In this document: in pieces, positions 36,676 through 45,100 of the stretch
Numbering within the stretch: position 1 is the first letter of the stretch
Layout: every line of letters starts with the position of its first letter
Assembly: GCF_001517085.1 (NCBI RefSeq)
Contig: NZ_LRAC01000100.1
Coordinates: forward strand, 62,001 to 126,000
From: Paenibacillus sp. DMB5
GTDB lineage: Bacteria; Bacillota; Bacilli; Paenibacillales; Paenibacillaceae
Direction of reading: 5' to 3'
DNA length: 64,000 nt
The notes under the pieces: generated by a model
The model's input: the letters and a program-made list of their open reading frames with translations, nothing else
Told to the model about the DNA's origin: nothing
The model's database searches: none
Translations under genes and position numbers: made by a program

Positions 36676-37389
36676 ATCAAGTTTCTAACTAACGAAGGGG
36701 AGAAACCTATCGAAGAAATTGAGGTAGGTGACAAGGTCCTTGCTAAGTCTGAATATGATGCTAATGGTGAGTTGGCATACAAAGAAGTAACGGCTTTATA
36801 TCGCAACCAACGTGATGATATTATTAAGTTGCATGTTGGGGAGCAAGTTATTGAGACAACAGATAACCACCCGTTTTGGGTTGAAGGCAAAGGGTGGGTC
36901 TTCGCGGATGAACTTCAAGTGGGGGATAAACTCCAAAAAGCTAATGGAATCAACCTTACGATTGATAAGGTTGAGTTCATTAAACTGGATGAGAAGGTGA
37001 CGGTATATAACTTTACTGTTGCTGACTTCCATACGTATTATGTAACCGATTTGGGTATTTGGGTGCATAATACAGATGGATGTCTTCGTCCTGAAGCGAA
37101 GTATCTTGGTTCCGGAAAACATGGTGTAAATTGGAAAGAGGGTCCTGCAACAGCCAAAATGAGCATTAATGGGAGGGCTCCGACACCACAAGGTCAATGG
37201 AGTAAAGCCGATTTGGAATATGCTGCAACGAAGGCCAGTACCTTAGAGAAGGGCCAAGCTGCGTGGTTTGATCTTCCTCCTGGTTCGACTTCAGTTGTTC
37301 ATATGCCTGACGGAACTACAGTACCCGCTACGAAAATGTGGCTTAGAAATAATGGCACAGGGACTTTTCATGGATATCCTGCACCATAA
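36676..37389 (+). pseudogene. Orphan Hint-toxin cassette (RHS tip without core)
   Basis: Reads KFLTNEGEKPIEEIEVGDKV..., homologous to the Hint domain of the RHS gene at 31.4 kb, but begins after the Hint catalytic Cys and has no start codon or ribosome site; an in-frame TGA lies at 36673. After FHTYYVTDLGIWVHN it switches to a different 100-residue tip (GSGKHGVNWKEGPATAKMS, TSVVHMPDGTTVPATKMW). I do not recognise this tip with certainty; it recurs, as far as I know, at the ends of polymorphic toxins. It is probably silent unless recombined onto an RHS core. Confidence 0.65.
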
Positions 37390-37400
37390 GGAGGATTGTA

Positions 37401-37931
37401 ATGTCATTTTTCATACAAGCAAGTTGTCCAAAAAATTCAGACAATGTCAGTTTTGAAGCTGAAACTTTATCGGATGCTGTAGAAAACTCATTCCCACTTT
37501 TAACAGAGTCTGCTATTATCTTTTGGAATAATATTCCTCTATTTCTTAGTTATAAATATGACTTATGTTTAATGATTGATGATATTTTGGATGTACTAGA
37601 AGCATTAAGAATTAAAGAATTTGGCAGCAAAGATGTTCATTGGGTTTCAAATACTTTTGCCCATATATGGCATTTTAAATGGATTTCAGGGCAACTGGGG
37701 ATAAGTGCTGAATGGGGAGTTATAAATGAAAGCACTGAACACATTTTGAGAGATAGTGGAAGTGTCAATATTTCAATACAATCATTTGGATTCGAATGGA
37801 AAAGAGTTATCTATAACATTATTGTTACGTTAAAGAAGGCAGGCTTTGAAGAAAGTAGGATAGAAGGTATGAGTCGTCTAATCCAAGAATACAACTTAAT
37901 TAGAAATGAAGGGTATTTGTATCAATCCTAA
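37401..37931 (+). CDS. Putative immunity protein of the orphan toxin cassette
   Basis: A 176-residue protein with no recognised domain. It lies 11 bp after the orphan toxin with AAGGAGG 7 bases before ATG. Its low GC and acidic, aromatic-rich composition resemble other immunity proteins. It remains translatable even though its toxin is not, as expected when immunity to siblings is kept. A terminator follows. Confidence 0.55.
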   Translation: MSFFIQASCPKNSDNVSFEAETLSDAVENSFPLLTESAIIFWNNIPLFLSYKYDLCLMIDDILDVLEALRIKEFGSKDVHWVSNTFAHIWHFKWISGQLGISAEWGVINESTEHILRDSGSVNISIQSFGFEWKRVIYNIIVTLKKAGFEESRIEGMSRLIQEYNLIRNEGYLYQS

Positions 37932-37941
37932 TTTATGAAGC

Positions 37942-37980
37942 AAAGAAAGACCTTGGGGCGTTCTCAAGGTCTTTCTTTTT
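37942..37980 (+). terminator. Terminator of toxin-immunity unit 2
   Basis: AAAGAAAGACCTT and AAGGTCTTTCTTTTT form a long hairpin related to the one at 32723. Confidence 0.8.
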
Positions 37981-38110
37981 ACCCTACCCAGTGCTGAATG
38001 AAACTGGCGGCAAGCCTTACTTCCCCCGTATGATATTCCTCAAATATGCTGTACGCATATGCAACGCTTGAAAATATAACCCTTTATTTTAACTCCCAAT
38101 CTCATCCGCT

Positions 38111-38334
38111 TCGTTAGAGGTTATGTGAATAATACAATGCGCAATTTCTTGAAGGACAAAGGATTCCAATATCGTGTAAGAGTGACCGATGACAAGCACT
38201 TGGTATATCTTTCATATCAAATCTTTTATGCCCGACCTTCAAAGAAGCATATGCTTCGGCTTGAATGTCTGCCTGAATCATTAGTTCACATCCAGTCTTG
38301 GATTTCAACGATTGGATTTAGAGAAAAGTTTTAA
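38111..38334 (+). pseudogene. Remnant of a second Rep_trans-like gene
   Basis: Encodes FLKDKGFQYRVRVTDDKH...LSYQIFYARPSKKHMLRLEC, close to residues 35-100 of the protein at 33266. The start and everything after ISTIGF are lost. Upstream, 37980-38100 matches the non-coding left arm at 32758 but with an internal deletion. Confidence 0.8.
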
Positions 38335-38388
38335 ATCAATACATGAGCATGAATTAGTAGAGCAGCTGTTTTTGTTGAAAAATAAAAT

Positions 38389-38444
38389 AAAACCGCCGGG
38401 AAACCCCGGCGGTTTTAAAAGGGGGGCGATAACGCCCCTTTTTC
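38389..38444 (-). terminator. Double terminator of the nrdIEF operon
   Basis: Two adjacent hairpins, AAGGGGCG/CGCCCCTT and ACCGCCGGG/CCCGGCGGT, with T-rich tracts on the reverse strand (TTTTATTTTATTTTT). This interval marks the right edge of the accessory island. Confidence 0.85.
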
Positions 38445-38449
38445 TATGC

Positions 38450-39409
38450 TTAGAAACTAAAGTCCTCATCACGCAGCGGCTCCACGTTCAGCGCACGGAC
38501 GTAGCCGTTGCCTTTTTTGGAGAAAAAGTCATGCTGCTTGGTGTGGGTACTGATCCCGTTCTGGACGATCGGGTTGATCTCTTCCTCGTCGAACAGCGGA
38601 TCGTGACCCAGGTTCATCATTGCCTTGTTGGCGTTGTAGCGCAGGAAGGCCTTAACTTCCTCGACAAGCCCGATTGGCGCGTAGATCTGCTCGGTGTACT
38701 GTTCCTCGTTCGCATGCAGCAGGCGCAGAAGGCCTACGAGTGTCTGGTACACGTCACGCTGGTCGTCCTCGGACAGCTCCTCGAAAATCTCCTGAGCCAG
38801 CACACCGACGTAAACGCCGTGGATGCTCTCGTCGCGCAGGATCAGGTCGATGATCTCGCCGCTGCAGGTCATTTTGCCCTGGCCGGCCAGGTAGAGCGGG
38901 TAGAAGAACCCGCTGTAGAACAGGTAGCTCTCCAGCAGGACGGAAGCCGCCATTGCCAGATAGAGATCCTTGGGGGTTTCGATTTTTTTGTAATATTCAG
39001 AGATGGTCTGGGCCTTGAACTGCAGGAACGTGTTGTCCTCCACCCAGCGGAAGATCCCGTCGATCTCCTCAGTGGAAGCCAGCGTCGTAAAAATACTGCT
39101 GTAGGACTTCGCATGAATCTGCTCCATCATCCCCATGAAGCCGAGCACCGCCTTGCGCTGCAGGCCATCCACATGCTCCATGATCTGCGGCATCCCTACG
39201 CCGCCTTGCACGGTGTCGAGCAGGGTGAGCCCGCCCAGCACCTTCATATAAGAGTCCTTTTCGGTGTCGCTCAGCGTCAGCCAGGACATTTTGTCATCGG
39301 ATAATGGAATTTCGTCGTCGGTCCAGAACTGCATAATATTCTGGTTCCAGAACATCAGCGAGAAGTCGTCGTCGGGACGGTTCCAGTTCACGGCTTGAAT
39401 TGCGCTCAT
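38450..39409 (-). CDS. nrdF: Class Ib ribonucleotide reductase, small (radical) subunit
   Basis: Houses the dimetal-tyrosyl radical that starts catalysis in NrdE. It has 319 residues. Metal ligands are seen in MMEQIHAKSYSSIF (ExxH) and in LRDESIHGVYVG (E..H). The N-terminus AIQAVNWNRPDDDF is typical. It is the last gene of nrdI-nrdE-nrdF, 37 bp after nrdE. The usual NrdH redoxin is not adjacent. Confidence 0.94.
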   Translation of the reverse strand: MSAIQAVNWNRPDDDFSLMFWNQNIMQFWTDDEIPLSDDKMSWLTLSDTEKDSYMKVLGGLTLLDTVQGGVGMPQIMEHVDGLQRKAVLGFMGMMEQIHAKSYSSIFTTLASTEEIDGIFRWVEDNTFLQFKAQTISEYYKKIETPKDLYLAMAASVLLESYLFYSGFFYPLYLAGQGKMTCSGEIIDLILRDESIHGVYVGVLAQEIFEELSEDDQRDVYQTLVGLLRLLHANEEQYTEQIYAPIGLVEEVKAFLRYNANKAMMNLGHDPLFDEEEINPIVQNGISTHTKQHDFFSKKGNGYVRALNVEPLRDEDFSF

Positions 39410-39446
39410 AATGGTCTAATCTCCCTTTCTGTAGCCGTACGGCCCT

Positions 39447-41531
39447 TTAAATCGAGCAGGTCAGGCATTCCTCGACGGACAGCTTTTTGGTGCGTGTGTA
39501 ATACAGCGACTTCAGGCCTTTGTGTGCCGCATACAGGTAGCAGCGGGCCAGCTCACGGGTCGTTACATCACTGTTCACGTGCAGGACGGTCGAGATCCCC
39601 TGGTCGATATGGGGCTGGATTTCCGCAATCAGATCAATCACCTTGAACTGGTCCATCTGATAAGCGGATTTATAGTAGAACACATTGTCCGGCTGCAGAT
39701 AAGGCATCGGATAATAGGTGGTCGAGTTGGCATAGGTACGGGTCTCGATCTGCTCCACAATCGGCATTACGCTGGATGTGGCATTCTGGATGTACGAAAT
39801 GCTCGCAGTCGGCGCAATCGCGAGACGGTAGGCATGATACAGGCCGTTTTTCATAACAGCCTCACGCAGCTGCTTCCAGTCCTCCTGAGTAGGAATGTAG
39901 ATGCCTGCGAATAGCTCCTGCACTCTTGCCGTAACCGGCTGATAATTGGTAGACACGTAACGGTCAAAATAAACACCCGTCGCATAATCGGACTCTGCGA
40001 AGCCGTAGAACGTCTCGCCGGTTTCGGCGGCGATTTCCATACTCTTTTCAATCGAGTGGTAGTTCATCGTCATGAAGAATGTGCGGGCAAAATCGCGGGC
40101 CTGCTCGCTTTCATAAGCGATCTTGTTCTTGGCCAGGTAACCGTGCAGGTTCATGACGCCAAGGCCGACGGAGTGCATCTCCTTGTTCGCTTTGGCTACG
40201 CCCGGAGCGTTGGAAACGGTGGTCATGTCGCTGACTGCGGTCAAGGCGAGCATGCCCTCATGGACGGATTCACGGATTTTGCCGTGCTGCATCACGTTCA
40301 CAATGTTCAGGGAAGCCAGGTTGCAGCTGATATCGCGGCGGATCGCATCCTCCTGGCCGTAGTCGTTAATCTCGGAAGTCTCCTGAAGCTGGAAAATCTC
40401 GGTGCACAGGTTGGACATTTTGACCTGGCCGACGTTCTTCAGGGCATGAGCGTTATTGGCATTGCTCTTGTTCATAATATAGGGATAGCCCGATTCGAGC
40501 TGGATCATGGCAATTTTGGTCAGCATGTCGCGTGCGCTCATGGCAACCTTTTTCTTCACACGCGGATCAGCGAGCAGGGTGTCGTACATTTCGTCGAGAT
40601 CCATGTCATCCAGATGAGTGCCGTAGGCCTGGAAAACCGTATAAGGTGCAAACACATACAGCGGCTGATTATCCTGTGCCAGCTTGTAGAAGCGGTTCGG
40701 CACAATCAGACCGATGGACAACGTCTTCAGGCGTGTCCGTTCGTCGGCATTGATCTTTTTGCTGTCGAGGAATTCAAGCACGTCCCAGCCGAAAATATTA
40801 TAGTAAGCCGCACCGGAGCCCTTGCGCTGGCCCATCTGGTCAGCATAGGAGAACCCGTCTTCCATCAGCTTCAGGACAGGCATGATGCCTTTGGCTGCAT
40901 CCTCAACGCCTTTGATCGTCTCACCGCGCGAACGCAGCTTGGACAGATTTACAGCAACGCCGCCGCCGATTTTGGACAGCTGCATGCAGGTGTTCAGCAC
41001 ATAGTTGATGGAGTTGAGCGAGTCATCCATCTCGAGCAGGAAGCAGGAAACCATCTCACCGCGGCGGCTTTTACCGGCATTGAGGAAGGTTGGTGTGGCC
41101 GGCTGCAGGCGCTGCTCCATCATCGAACGTGCCAAAGTGCGGGCAGTCTCAACGTTTCCGCGTCCCAGGTGCAATGCTACTACTGCTACACGGTCCGGAT
41201 AATGCTCGAGGTACTGCTTGCGGTCATTGGTTTTGACGGCATAGTCTGTATAGAACTTGGAGGCCGCCATATAGGAAGGAAAACGGAAATCATATTCATG
41301 GGCGATCCGGTAGACATCCTCCATCTCAGCTGCGCTGTAACGGTCATACAGATCCTCGTAATAGTCATTGGCAATCATATAATCAATCTTGGCTTTGGTG
41401 CTTGTAAAAGTCAGGCTGCGGCGCTCCACATCACGCATGAACTCCGCTACGGCCTCCTGGTCTTTATCGAGCTGGAAAAATCCGGTCTCGTCTCTCTTCA
41501 TCAACATGTTATTCAATTCAATATGCCGCAA
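39447..41531 (-). CDS. nrdE: Class Ib ribonucleoside-diphosphate reductase, large subunit
   Basis: Catalytic subunit making dNDPs aerobically. It has 694 residues, normal for NrdE. Seen: PATPTFLNAGKSRRGEMVSCFLLEM (active-site Cys), NLCTEIFQ, the radical-transfer region near the end, and the C-terminal cysteines in LSVEECLTCSI. AGGAGG is placed for the TTG start at 41531, which overlaps the nrdI stop by 14 bp; an ATG at 41507 would lack a site. No N-terminal ATP cone is visible, as usual for class Ib. Confidence 0.94.
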   Translation of the reverse strand: MRHIELNNMLMKRDETGFFQLDKDQEAVAEFMRDVERRSLTFTSTKAKIDYMIANDYYEDLYDRYSAAEMEDVYRIAHEYDFRFPSYMAASKFYTDYAVKTNDRKQYLEHYPDRVAVVALHLGRGNVETARTLARSMMEQRLQPATPTFLNAGKSRRGEMVSCFLLEMDDSLNSINYVLNTCMQLSKIGGGVAVNLSKLRSRGETIKGVEDAAKGIMPVLKLMEDGFSYADQMGQRKGSGAAYYNIFGWDVLEFLDSKKINADERTRLKTLSIGLIVPNRFYKLAQDNQPLYVFAPYTVFQAYGTHLDDMDLDEMYDTLLADPRVKKKVAMSARDMLTKIAMIQLESGYPYIMNKSNANNAHALKNVGQVKMSNLCTEIFQLQETSEINDYGQEDAIRRDISCNLASLNIVNVMQHGKIRESVHEGMLALTAVSDMTTVSNAPGVAKANKEMHSVGLGVMNLHGYLAKNKIAYESEQARDFARTFFMTMNYHSIEKSMEIAAETGETFYGFAESDYATGVYFDRYVSTNYQPVTARVQELFAGIYIPTQEDWKQLREAVMKNGLYHAYRLAIAPTASISYIQNATSSVMPIVEQIETRTYANSTTYYPMPYLQPDNVFYYKSAYQMDQFKVIDLIAEIQPHIDQGISTVLHVNSDVTTRELARCYLYAAHKGLKSLYYTRTKKLSVEECLTCSI

Positions 41532-41877
41532 CCCGGTTCACCTCCTGTTTAATTCGCTCCACATCGCCAAATGTTCCTGACAGCTCGAATTTGCCGACTA
41601 CCGGCACATTATAGCGTTCTGCAATCAGGTCTGCGCTGTGGGCGTACAACTCACCCCAATTTTTGTTGCCGCTGGCGGCAATGCCCTTCAGCCTGGAATG
41701 GTTCCTCTCCAAAAAAGAGGACACCTTCTCTGGGATCTGTCCAAATCCGGTGGTGTATGTAACAAGCACATAAGGCTCGTCGATCGTCATATGCTCTTCG
41801 ATTTGTACAGCAGGCAGCTTCAGCTTGTTGATAAAACGTCTGACATTGCCGGTTTTGGAATCGTAAGCAATCAGCAT
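41518..41877 (-). CDS. nrdI: Flavodoxin-like NrdI
   Basis: A 119-residue flavodoxin that supplies superoxide or reduced flavin to assemble the manganese cofactor of NrdF. Seen: phosphate loop YDSKTGNVRRFINKL at residues 4-18, YTTGFGQIPEKVSSFLE, and ASGNKNWGELYAHSADLIAERYNVP. TAGGAGG precedes the ATG. It is the first gene of the operon and has two NrdR boxes upstream. Confidence 0.93.
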   Translation of the reverse strand: MLIAYDSKTGNVRRFINKLKLPAVQIEEHMTIDEPYVLVTYTTGFGQIPEKVSSFLERNHSRLKGIAASGNKNWGELYAHSADLIAERYNVPVVGKFELSGTFGDVERIKQEVNRVAAY

Positions 41878-41959
41878 AGTCGCTCTAACCTCCTATAACA
41901 ATGGTTCTATTTATACTTCGCTAATTGTACTCGGGTGTTCCGCTAGGTATATGAGTTTA

Positions 41960-42016
41960 ACTACTATATACACTACATTTAGGTGACTTCAATCATATTA
42001 AACACTATATGTTGGA
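41960..42016 (-). promoter_or_regulatory. Pair of NrdR boxes upstream of nrdI
   Basis: ACTACTATATACACTA (41960-41975) and AACACTATATGTTGGA (42001-42016). The CTATAT cores lie 41 bp apart, four helix turns. The rest of 41878-42277 shows no gene. Confidence 0.7.
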
Positions 42017-42277
42017 AAGTCAATAGATCAGAAAGCCCTTTGCGGCCCTCTGAAAGCCCTTCAGAAACGGTCAGGCCAGGCCCCGCCTGCAATCTGTTCT
42101 CTTAAAATTTTATTCTAATTTTTAATATAGTCTGAGCCGTGCCGAAAAGAGGCATTACGTACCCGGCATCCAAAAATCCATGCCTGTTCCGGCCTCCGTC
42201 TATGGTACAAGTAATTAAAAGCTTTCATAATAACGAAAGAAACCGCCAGAGATAAAGGATGAGAGGATGAAGGCCCG

Positions 42278-43879
42278 ATGTTTGAAGTGGAAGAGCTGGA
42301 CTGGCAGGGGCGCCGGCTGACGGTGTTCCTGCCCCCTTCCTATGCGTTATCCCAAAAGCGTTATCCTGCAGTATATCTGCATGACGGCGCAACCTTAATG
42401 ATGAATACCTTAAATTATATGTACAGGCTGTTCCGGGAGGGGCTGCTGGCCGAGCTGATCGTCGTCGGGATCAGCACCTCTTCCCGAAATGATGATTATA
42501 CACCCTGGCCGGAGTCTGCTGCAACAGAAGGCAGGCAGGCCTTCGGCGGCCGCGGGTCTGCCTATCTCGATGAAATCGCCGATGGTATCAAGCCTTACAT
42601 CGATTCTGTCCTGAGGACGGCCCCGGAACCGGACAACACCGGGCTGATCGGCTATTCGCTGGGCGGGCTGGTGACGCTGCTGGCCGCTTACCGCCGGCCC
42701 GATGCCTTCGGGAGGTTCGGGATGCTGTCACCTTCCATATGGTATGAAGGGATGCTTAGCTACACAGAAGCTAACCCGCTGCCTGACCGGGGGCAGAGGC
42801 TGTATTTCTCTGTAGGCAACCGTGAGGGCGTGTATAAGCAGAATATCCAGCGGCATGCCGTGCCCAGCACATTGCAGCTGTACCGCAAACTGAGGGGGCA
42901 GCTGGCCGATGAGCAGCGGCTGCGGCTCTCGATTGCCGACGGGGCTGCCCATGACCTTGCCTCTATGTCAGCGCAGTTTCCCGAGGCGCTACAGTGGCTG
43001 TACGGGGCGGCTGACGGACAGGAGGCGGGGGCGCAGCGGGCCGGGATGGAGCCTGAGCTGATGTCACCGGTCAGCGCCTGCATGCTGCCGGGAACCGAGG
43101 TGTGGGACATGACCTCCCTGTATAACGGCTTGACTTACCGGATCTTTGTCCATATCCCGTTAAAGCCCCCGCCGCCGGAGGGTTACCCGGTGCTGTACAC
43201 CGTCGACGGCAATGCCTATTTCGCTTCCCTGAACGATGCGATGCGGCTGCAGACCCGGCATCCGCGTGGGCTTCCGTCCGGTATGGTAATTTCCATCGGT
43301 TATCCGGCAGACGGGCCGTTTGTGGCCGAGCGGCGCTTCCGGGATCTTACAGTGCCGGATGTACAGCAGGGTCTGCGCCCGGACGGCTCACCCTGGCCGG
43401 TGAACGGCGGGGCAGATGCCTTTCTTGATTTTATGGAGCTGGAGCTGATGCCGCTGATCGGGCGCAGGTACAGTGTCGATCATTCCCGGGCGGCGCTGTT
43501 CGGGCATTCGCTGGGCGGCTTCTTCGCCCTGTATACGCTGATCCGCCGCAGCCGGCTGTTCAGCTCTTATATCGCAGGCAGCCCGTCCCTCTGGTGGAAG
43601 GGCAGGGTGCTGTTCGATATGCTGCCGGAGCTGGAGGACAAGCTGCGCAGCGGGGAGCTTGCCTGCTCGCTGATGATCGGCATCGGCTCGGAGGAAACCG
43701 GTATGCTGGAGAATGCCAGGGCCTTCCATGAGCGGCTGGTCCCATATAATGGCAGCGGGCTCAGCCGGCTGTCCTATAAGGAATTCCAGGGCGAAGGGCA
43801 TATGTCTGTACTGCAGCCGCTGTTCAGTCCGATGCTGCGTTTTGTTTTTGCAGCAGAAGGTGCTGAGCTCTGTATCTGA
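42278..43879 (+). CDS. Tandem double-domain esterase (siderophore-esterase-like)
   Basis: A 533-residue cytosolic protein made of two alpha/beta hydrolase domains of the Fes/BesA/IroE esterase superfamily. Domain 1 (1-255): YPAVYLHDGATLM and nucleophile elbow GYSLGG; a His follows in DGAAHDLASM. Domain 2 (275-533): YPVLYTVDGNAYF, elbow GHSLGG, and GEGHMSVLQP. Single-domain relatives hydrolyse ferric-siderophore esters. No signal peptide. There is a possible AAGG site before the ATG. No siderophore genes are adjacent, so the substrate is inferred only. Confidence 0.8.
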   Translation: MFEVEELDWQGRRLTVFLPPSYALSQKRYPAVYLHDGATLMMNTLNYMYRLFREGLLAELIVVGISTSSRNDDYTPWPESAATEGRQAFGGRGSAYLDEIADGIKPYIDSVLRTAPEPDNTGLIGYSLGGLVTLLAAYRRPDAFGRFGMLSPSIWYEGMLSYTEANPLPDRGQRLYFSVGNREGVYKQNIQRHAVPSTLQLYRKLRGQLADEQRLRLSIADGAAHDLASMSAQFPEALQWLYGAADGQEAGAQRAGMEPELMSPVSACMLPGTEVWDMTSLYNGLTYRIFVHIPLKPPPPEGYPVLYTVDGNAYFASLNDAMRLQTRHPRGLPSGMVISIGYPADGPFVAERRFRDLTVPDVQQGLRPDGSPWPVNGGADAFLDFMELELMPLIGRRYSVDHSRAALFGHSLGGFFALYTLIRRSRLFSSYIAGSPSLWWKGRVLFDMLPELEDKLRSGELACSLMIGIGSEETGMLENARAFHERLVPYNGSGLSRLSYKEFQGEGHMSVLQPLFSPMLRFVFAAEGAELCI

Positions 43880-43902
43880 GAGTCTCCGGGAAGCTGTTCC
43901 AT

Positions 43903-43930
43903 TTGACAAATCAGCAGTTTGCTTTATATT
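43903..43930 (+). promoter_or_regulatory. Promoter of a short transcript
   Basis: TTGACA, 16-bp spacer, TATATT, just after the esterase stop. The next gene-sized ORF is 200 bp away and a terminator intervenes. Confidence 0.6.
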
Positions 43931-43936
43931 AGTAAG

Positions 43937-44031
43937 GGAGCGAGAGACCGTACTTATGCAAGCACAGGCTGGAACTACAACAATTGATGCCGCGCGGTGT
44001 TCCGGATTTTACCGGTTGCCGCGCTTTTCTT
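43937..44031 (+). ncRNA. Candidate small RNA, about 95 nt
   Basis: It begins at the expected start of the preceding promoter and ends at a strong hairpin, GCGCGG...CCGG-ATTTTA-CCGG...CCGCGC, with TTTTCTTCT. No convincing ORF. It could also be a leader that attenuates the small ORF at 44140. Confidence 0.4.
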
Positions 44032-44139
44032 CTATATATAGGAGAAAAATTTTTGCCGTATAAATTGGTATGTATGGGGTGCCCTGCGGGTATCTTCTTA
44101 ATATAGATCAGAGGTCAGGAAGGAGCGAATGCATAGGAA

Positions 44140-44280
44140 ATGGGCAGTCTCCTAATTGCGTGGCTTTGTATGCTTTGTCTGTTTTTTGCCTTCAGAGATA
44201 AGGTGAGCCGGAAAATTCTTTATCCTGTTGCGCTGGTCGTAGTGATCAGTACTTTGGGCTGCTGGACCATTTTAATGTAA
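44140..44280 (+). CDS. Small membrane protein, 46 aa
   Basis: Short ORF starting MGSLLIAWLCMLCLFFAF and ending LVVVISTLGCWTILM, so two hydrophobic segments separated by a basic loop (RDKVSRK). AAGGAGC lies about 14 bases before the ATG and GGAA directly before it. I recognise no family. Translation is plausible but not certain. Confidence 0.4.
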   Translation: MGSLLIAWLCMLCLFFAFRDKVSRKILYPVALVVVISTLGCWTILM

Positions 44281-44367
44281 TTTTTAGCTTGCTATCAGCT
44301 TATTTTCAGGTAGATCCTTTATAGTGAATATACCAGACACCCCCCAGTGTTATATGGTACCCTGCAG

Positions 44368-44398
44368 GTCTTGCCAACTCCCATGGCAAGGCCTTTTT
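44368..44398 (+). terminator. Hairpin terminator, possibly of a C-rich small RNA
   Basis: CTTGCC-N9-GGCAAG followed by GCCTTTTTG. The 45 bases before it contain a run of six C (ACACCCCCCAG), an exposed motif seen in some regulatory RNAs. A TATAGT -10-like box near 44320 would start a transcript of about 75 nt. Confidence 0.6.
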
Positions 44399-44433
44399 GT
44401 TTGCTGCATAATATTTTTAAATTCCGGTAATAA

Positions 44434-44449
44434 TGTGATATTTTTCACA
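44434..44449. promoter_or_regulatory. Fnr/CRP-type site TGTGATATTTTTCACA
   Basis: Perfect TGTGA-N6-TCACA dyad. A TATATT -10 box lies at 44471-44476, placing the site centre at about -41.5, the class II activator position. Confidence 0.75.
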
Positions 44450-44528
44450 ATAAAATATTTAGAATTGTTTTATATTGAATTTGAAATACTAAAGATAAGA
44501 ATAATGCAGTTTAAAAAGGAGAATGATG

Positions 44529-44627
44529 ATGAATCACGAAGGAAGTCTCCGCCGCGGTCTGGTGTTCGGCCTGTTTTTAAGTATTCCGCTCTGGATGTCA
44601 ATGATCGGCTGGCTGCAGCTGTTATAA
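44529..44627 (+). CDS. Small membrane protein, 32 aa, under a predicted Fnr-type promoter
   Basis: Reads MNHEGSLRRGLVFGLFLSIP then LWMSMIGWLQLL: a short charged start and one hydrophobic segment. AAGGAG lies 7 bases before this ATG; two further in-frame ATGs at 44523 and 44526 are possible. A terminator follows within 25 bp, so this is a complete one-gene unit. I recognise no family. The promoter architecture suggests a role in low-oxygen respiration, by inference only. Confidence 0.55.
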   Translation: MNHEGSLRRGLVFGLFLSIPLWMSMIGWLQLL

Positions 44628-44649
44628 TATTAAACCCGTGCCAAGAACG

Positions 44650-44687
44650 AAGACTGTCTGCGGAGTGATCCGCGGGGAGTCTTTTTT
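44650..44687 (+). terminator. Terminator of the 32-aa ORF
   Basis: AAGACT...TGCGGA-GTGA-TCCGC...AGTCTTTTTT. Confidence 0.85.
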
Positions 44688-44916
44688 CCTTGAACCGGGA
44701 ATATAATAATTTCAATAATTAGTAGTTCAAAACTGCTAGAAGGAAAATATTTTAAATACAATAATTTTAAGTGAATGAATACGGGTATTCCTGAGTATAA
44801 GAGAGAATTAGTTGGAGAATAGATAGAATTATAGGGCTCTTCTGCATATAATCCGCCGTACAGGCTCTTTTATTAAATAATCCCAATGTTATTGGCAAAA
44901 TATTATAAGGAATAGA

Positions 44917-44946
44917 TTGACAATACAGAGGATCAGGGAATACACT
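44917..44946 (+). promoter_or_regulatory. Promoter candidate of the riboswitch-adhesin transcript
   Basis: TTGACA, 18-bp spacer, TACACT, about 70 bp before the aptamer. A second TATAAT at 45015 lies too close to leave the whole aptamer in the transcript. Confidence 0.5.
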
Positions 44947-45020
44947 GAGTTTAGTTCTAAAGTAACAAATGTCATAGACTATTGTCTCTATTACCAATTA
45001 CATACCTTCTCATGTATAAT

Positions 45021-45100
45021 CGCAAACCGCGCGAAAGTGCGGGACGCAAAGTCAGGAGTCTACAGCCTTTGAGAGAGGGCTACGATCGTCCGGCCGCCAT
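45021..45100 (+). ncRNA. Cyclic di-GMP-I (GEMM) riboswitch
   Basis: Shows GCAAACC, the P1b hairpin CCGCGCGAAAGTGCGG with GAAA loop, the invariant GGGACGCAAAG stretch and a second hairpin closing with TACGATCGTCCGG. These are the conserved blocks of the class I aptamer. The 5' half of the basal stem is weak. A terminator overlaps the 3' side, so ligand binding would likely change read-through into the adhesin gene. Confidence 0.85.

Noticed and set aside
40056..41552. 498-aa forward ORF over nrdE
   Set aside because: It is the shadow of nrdE and shows no recognisable motif.
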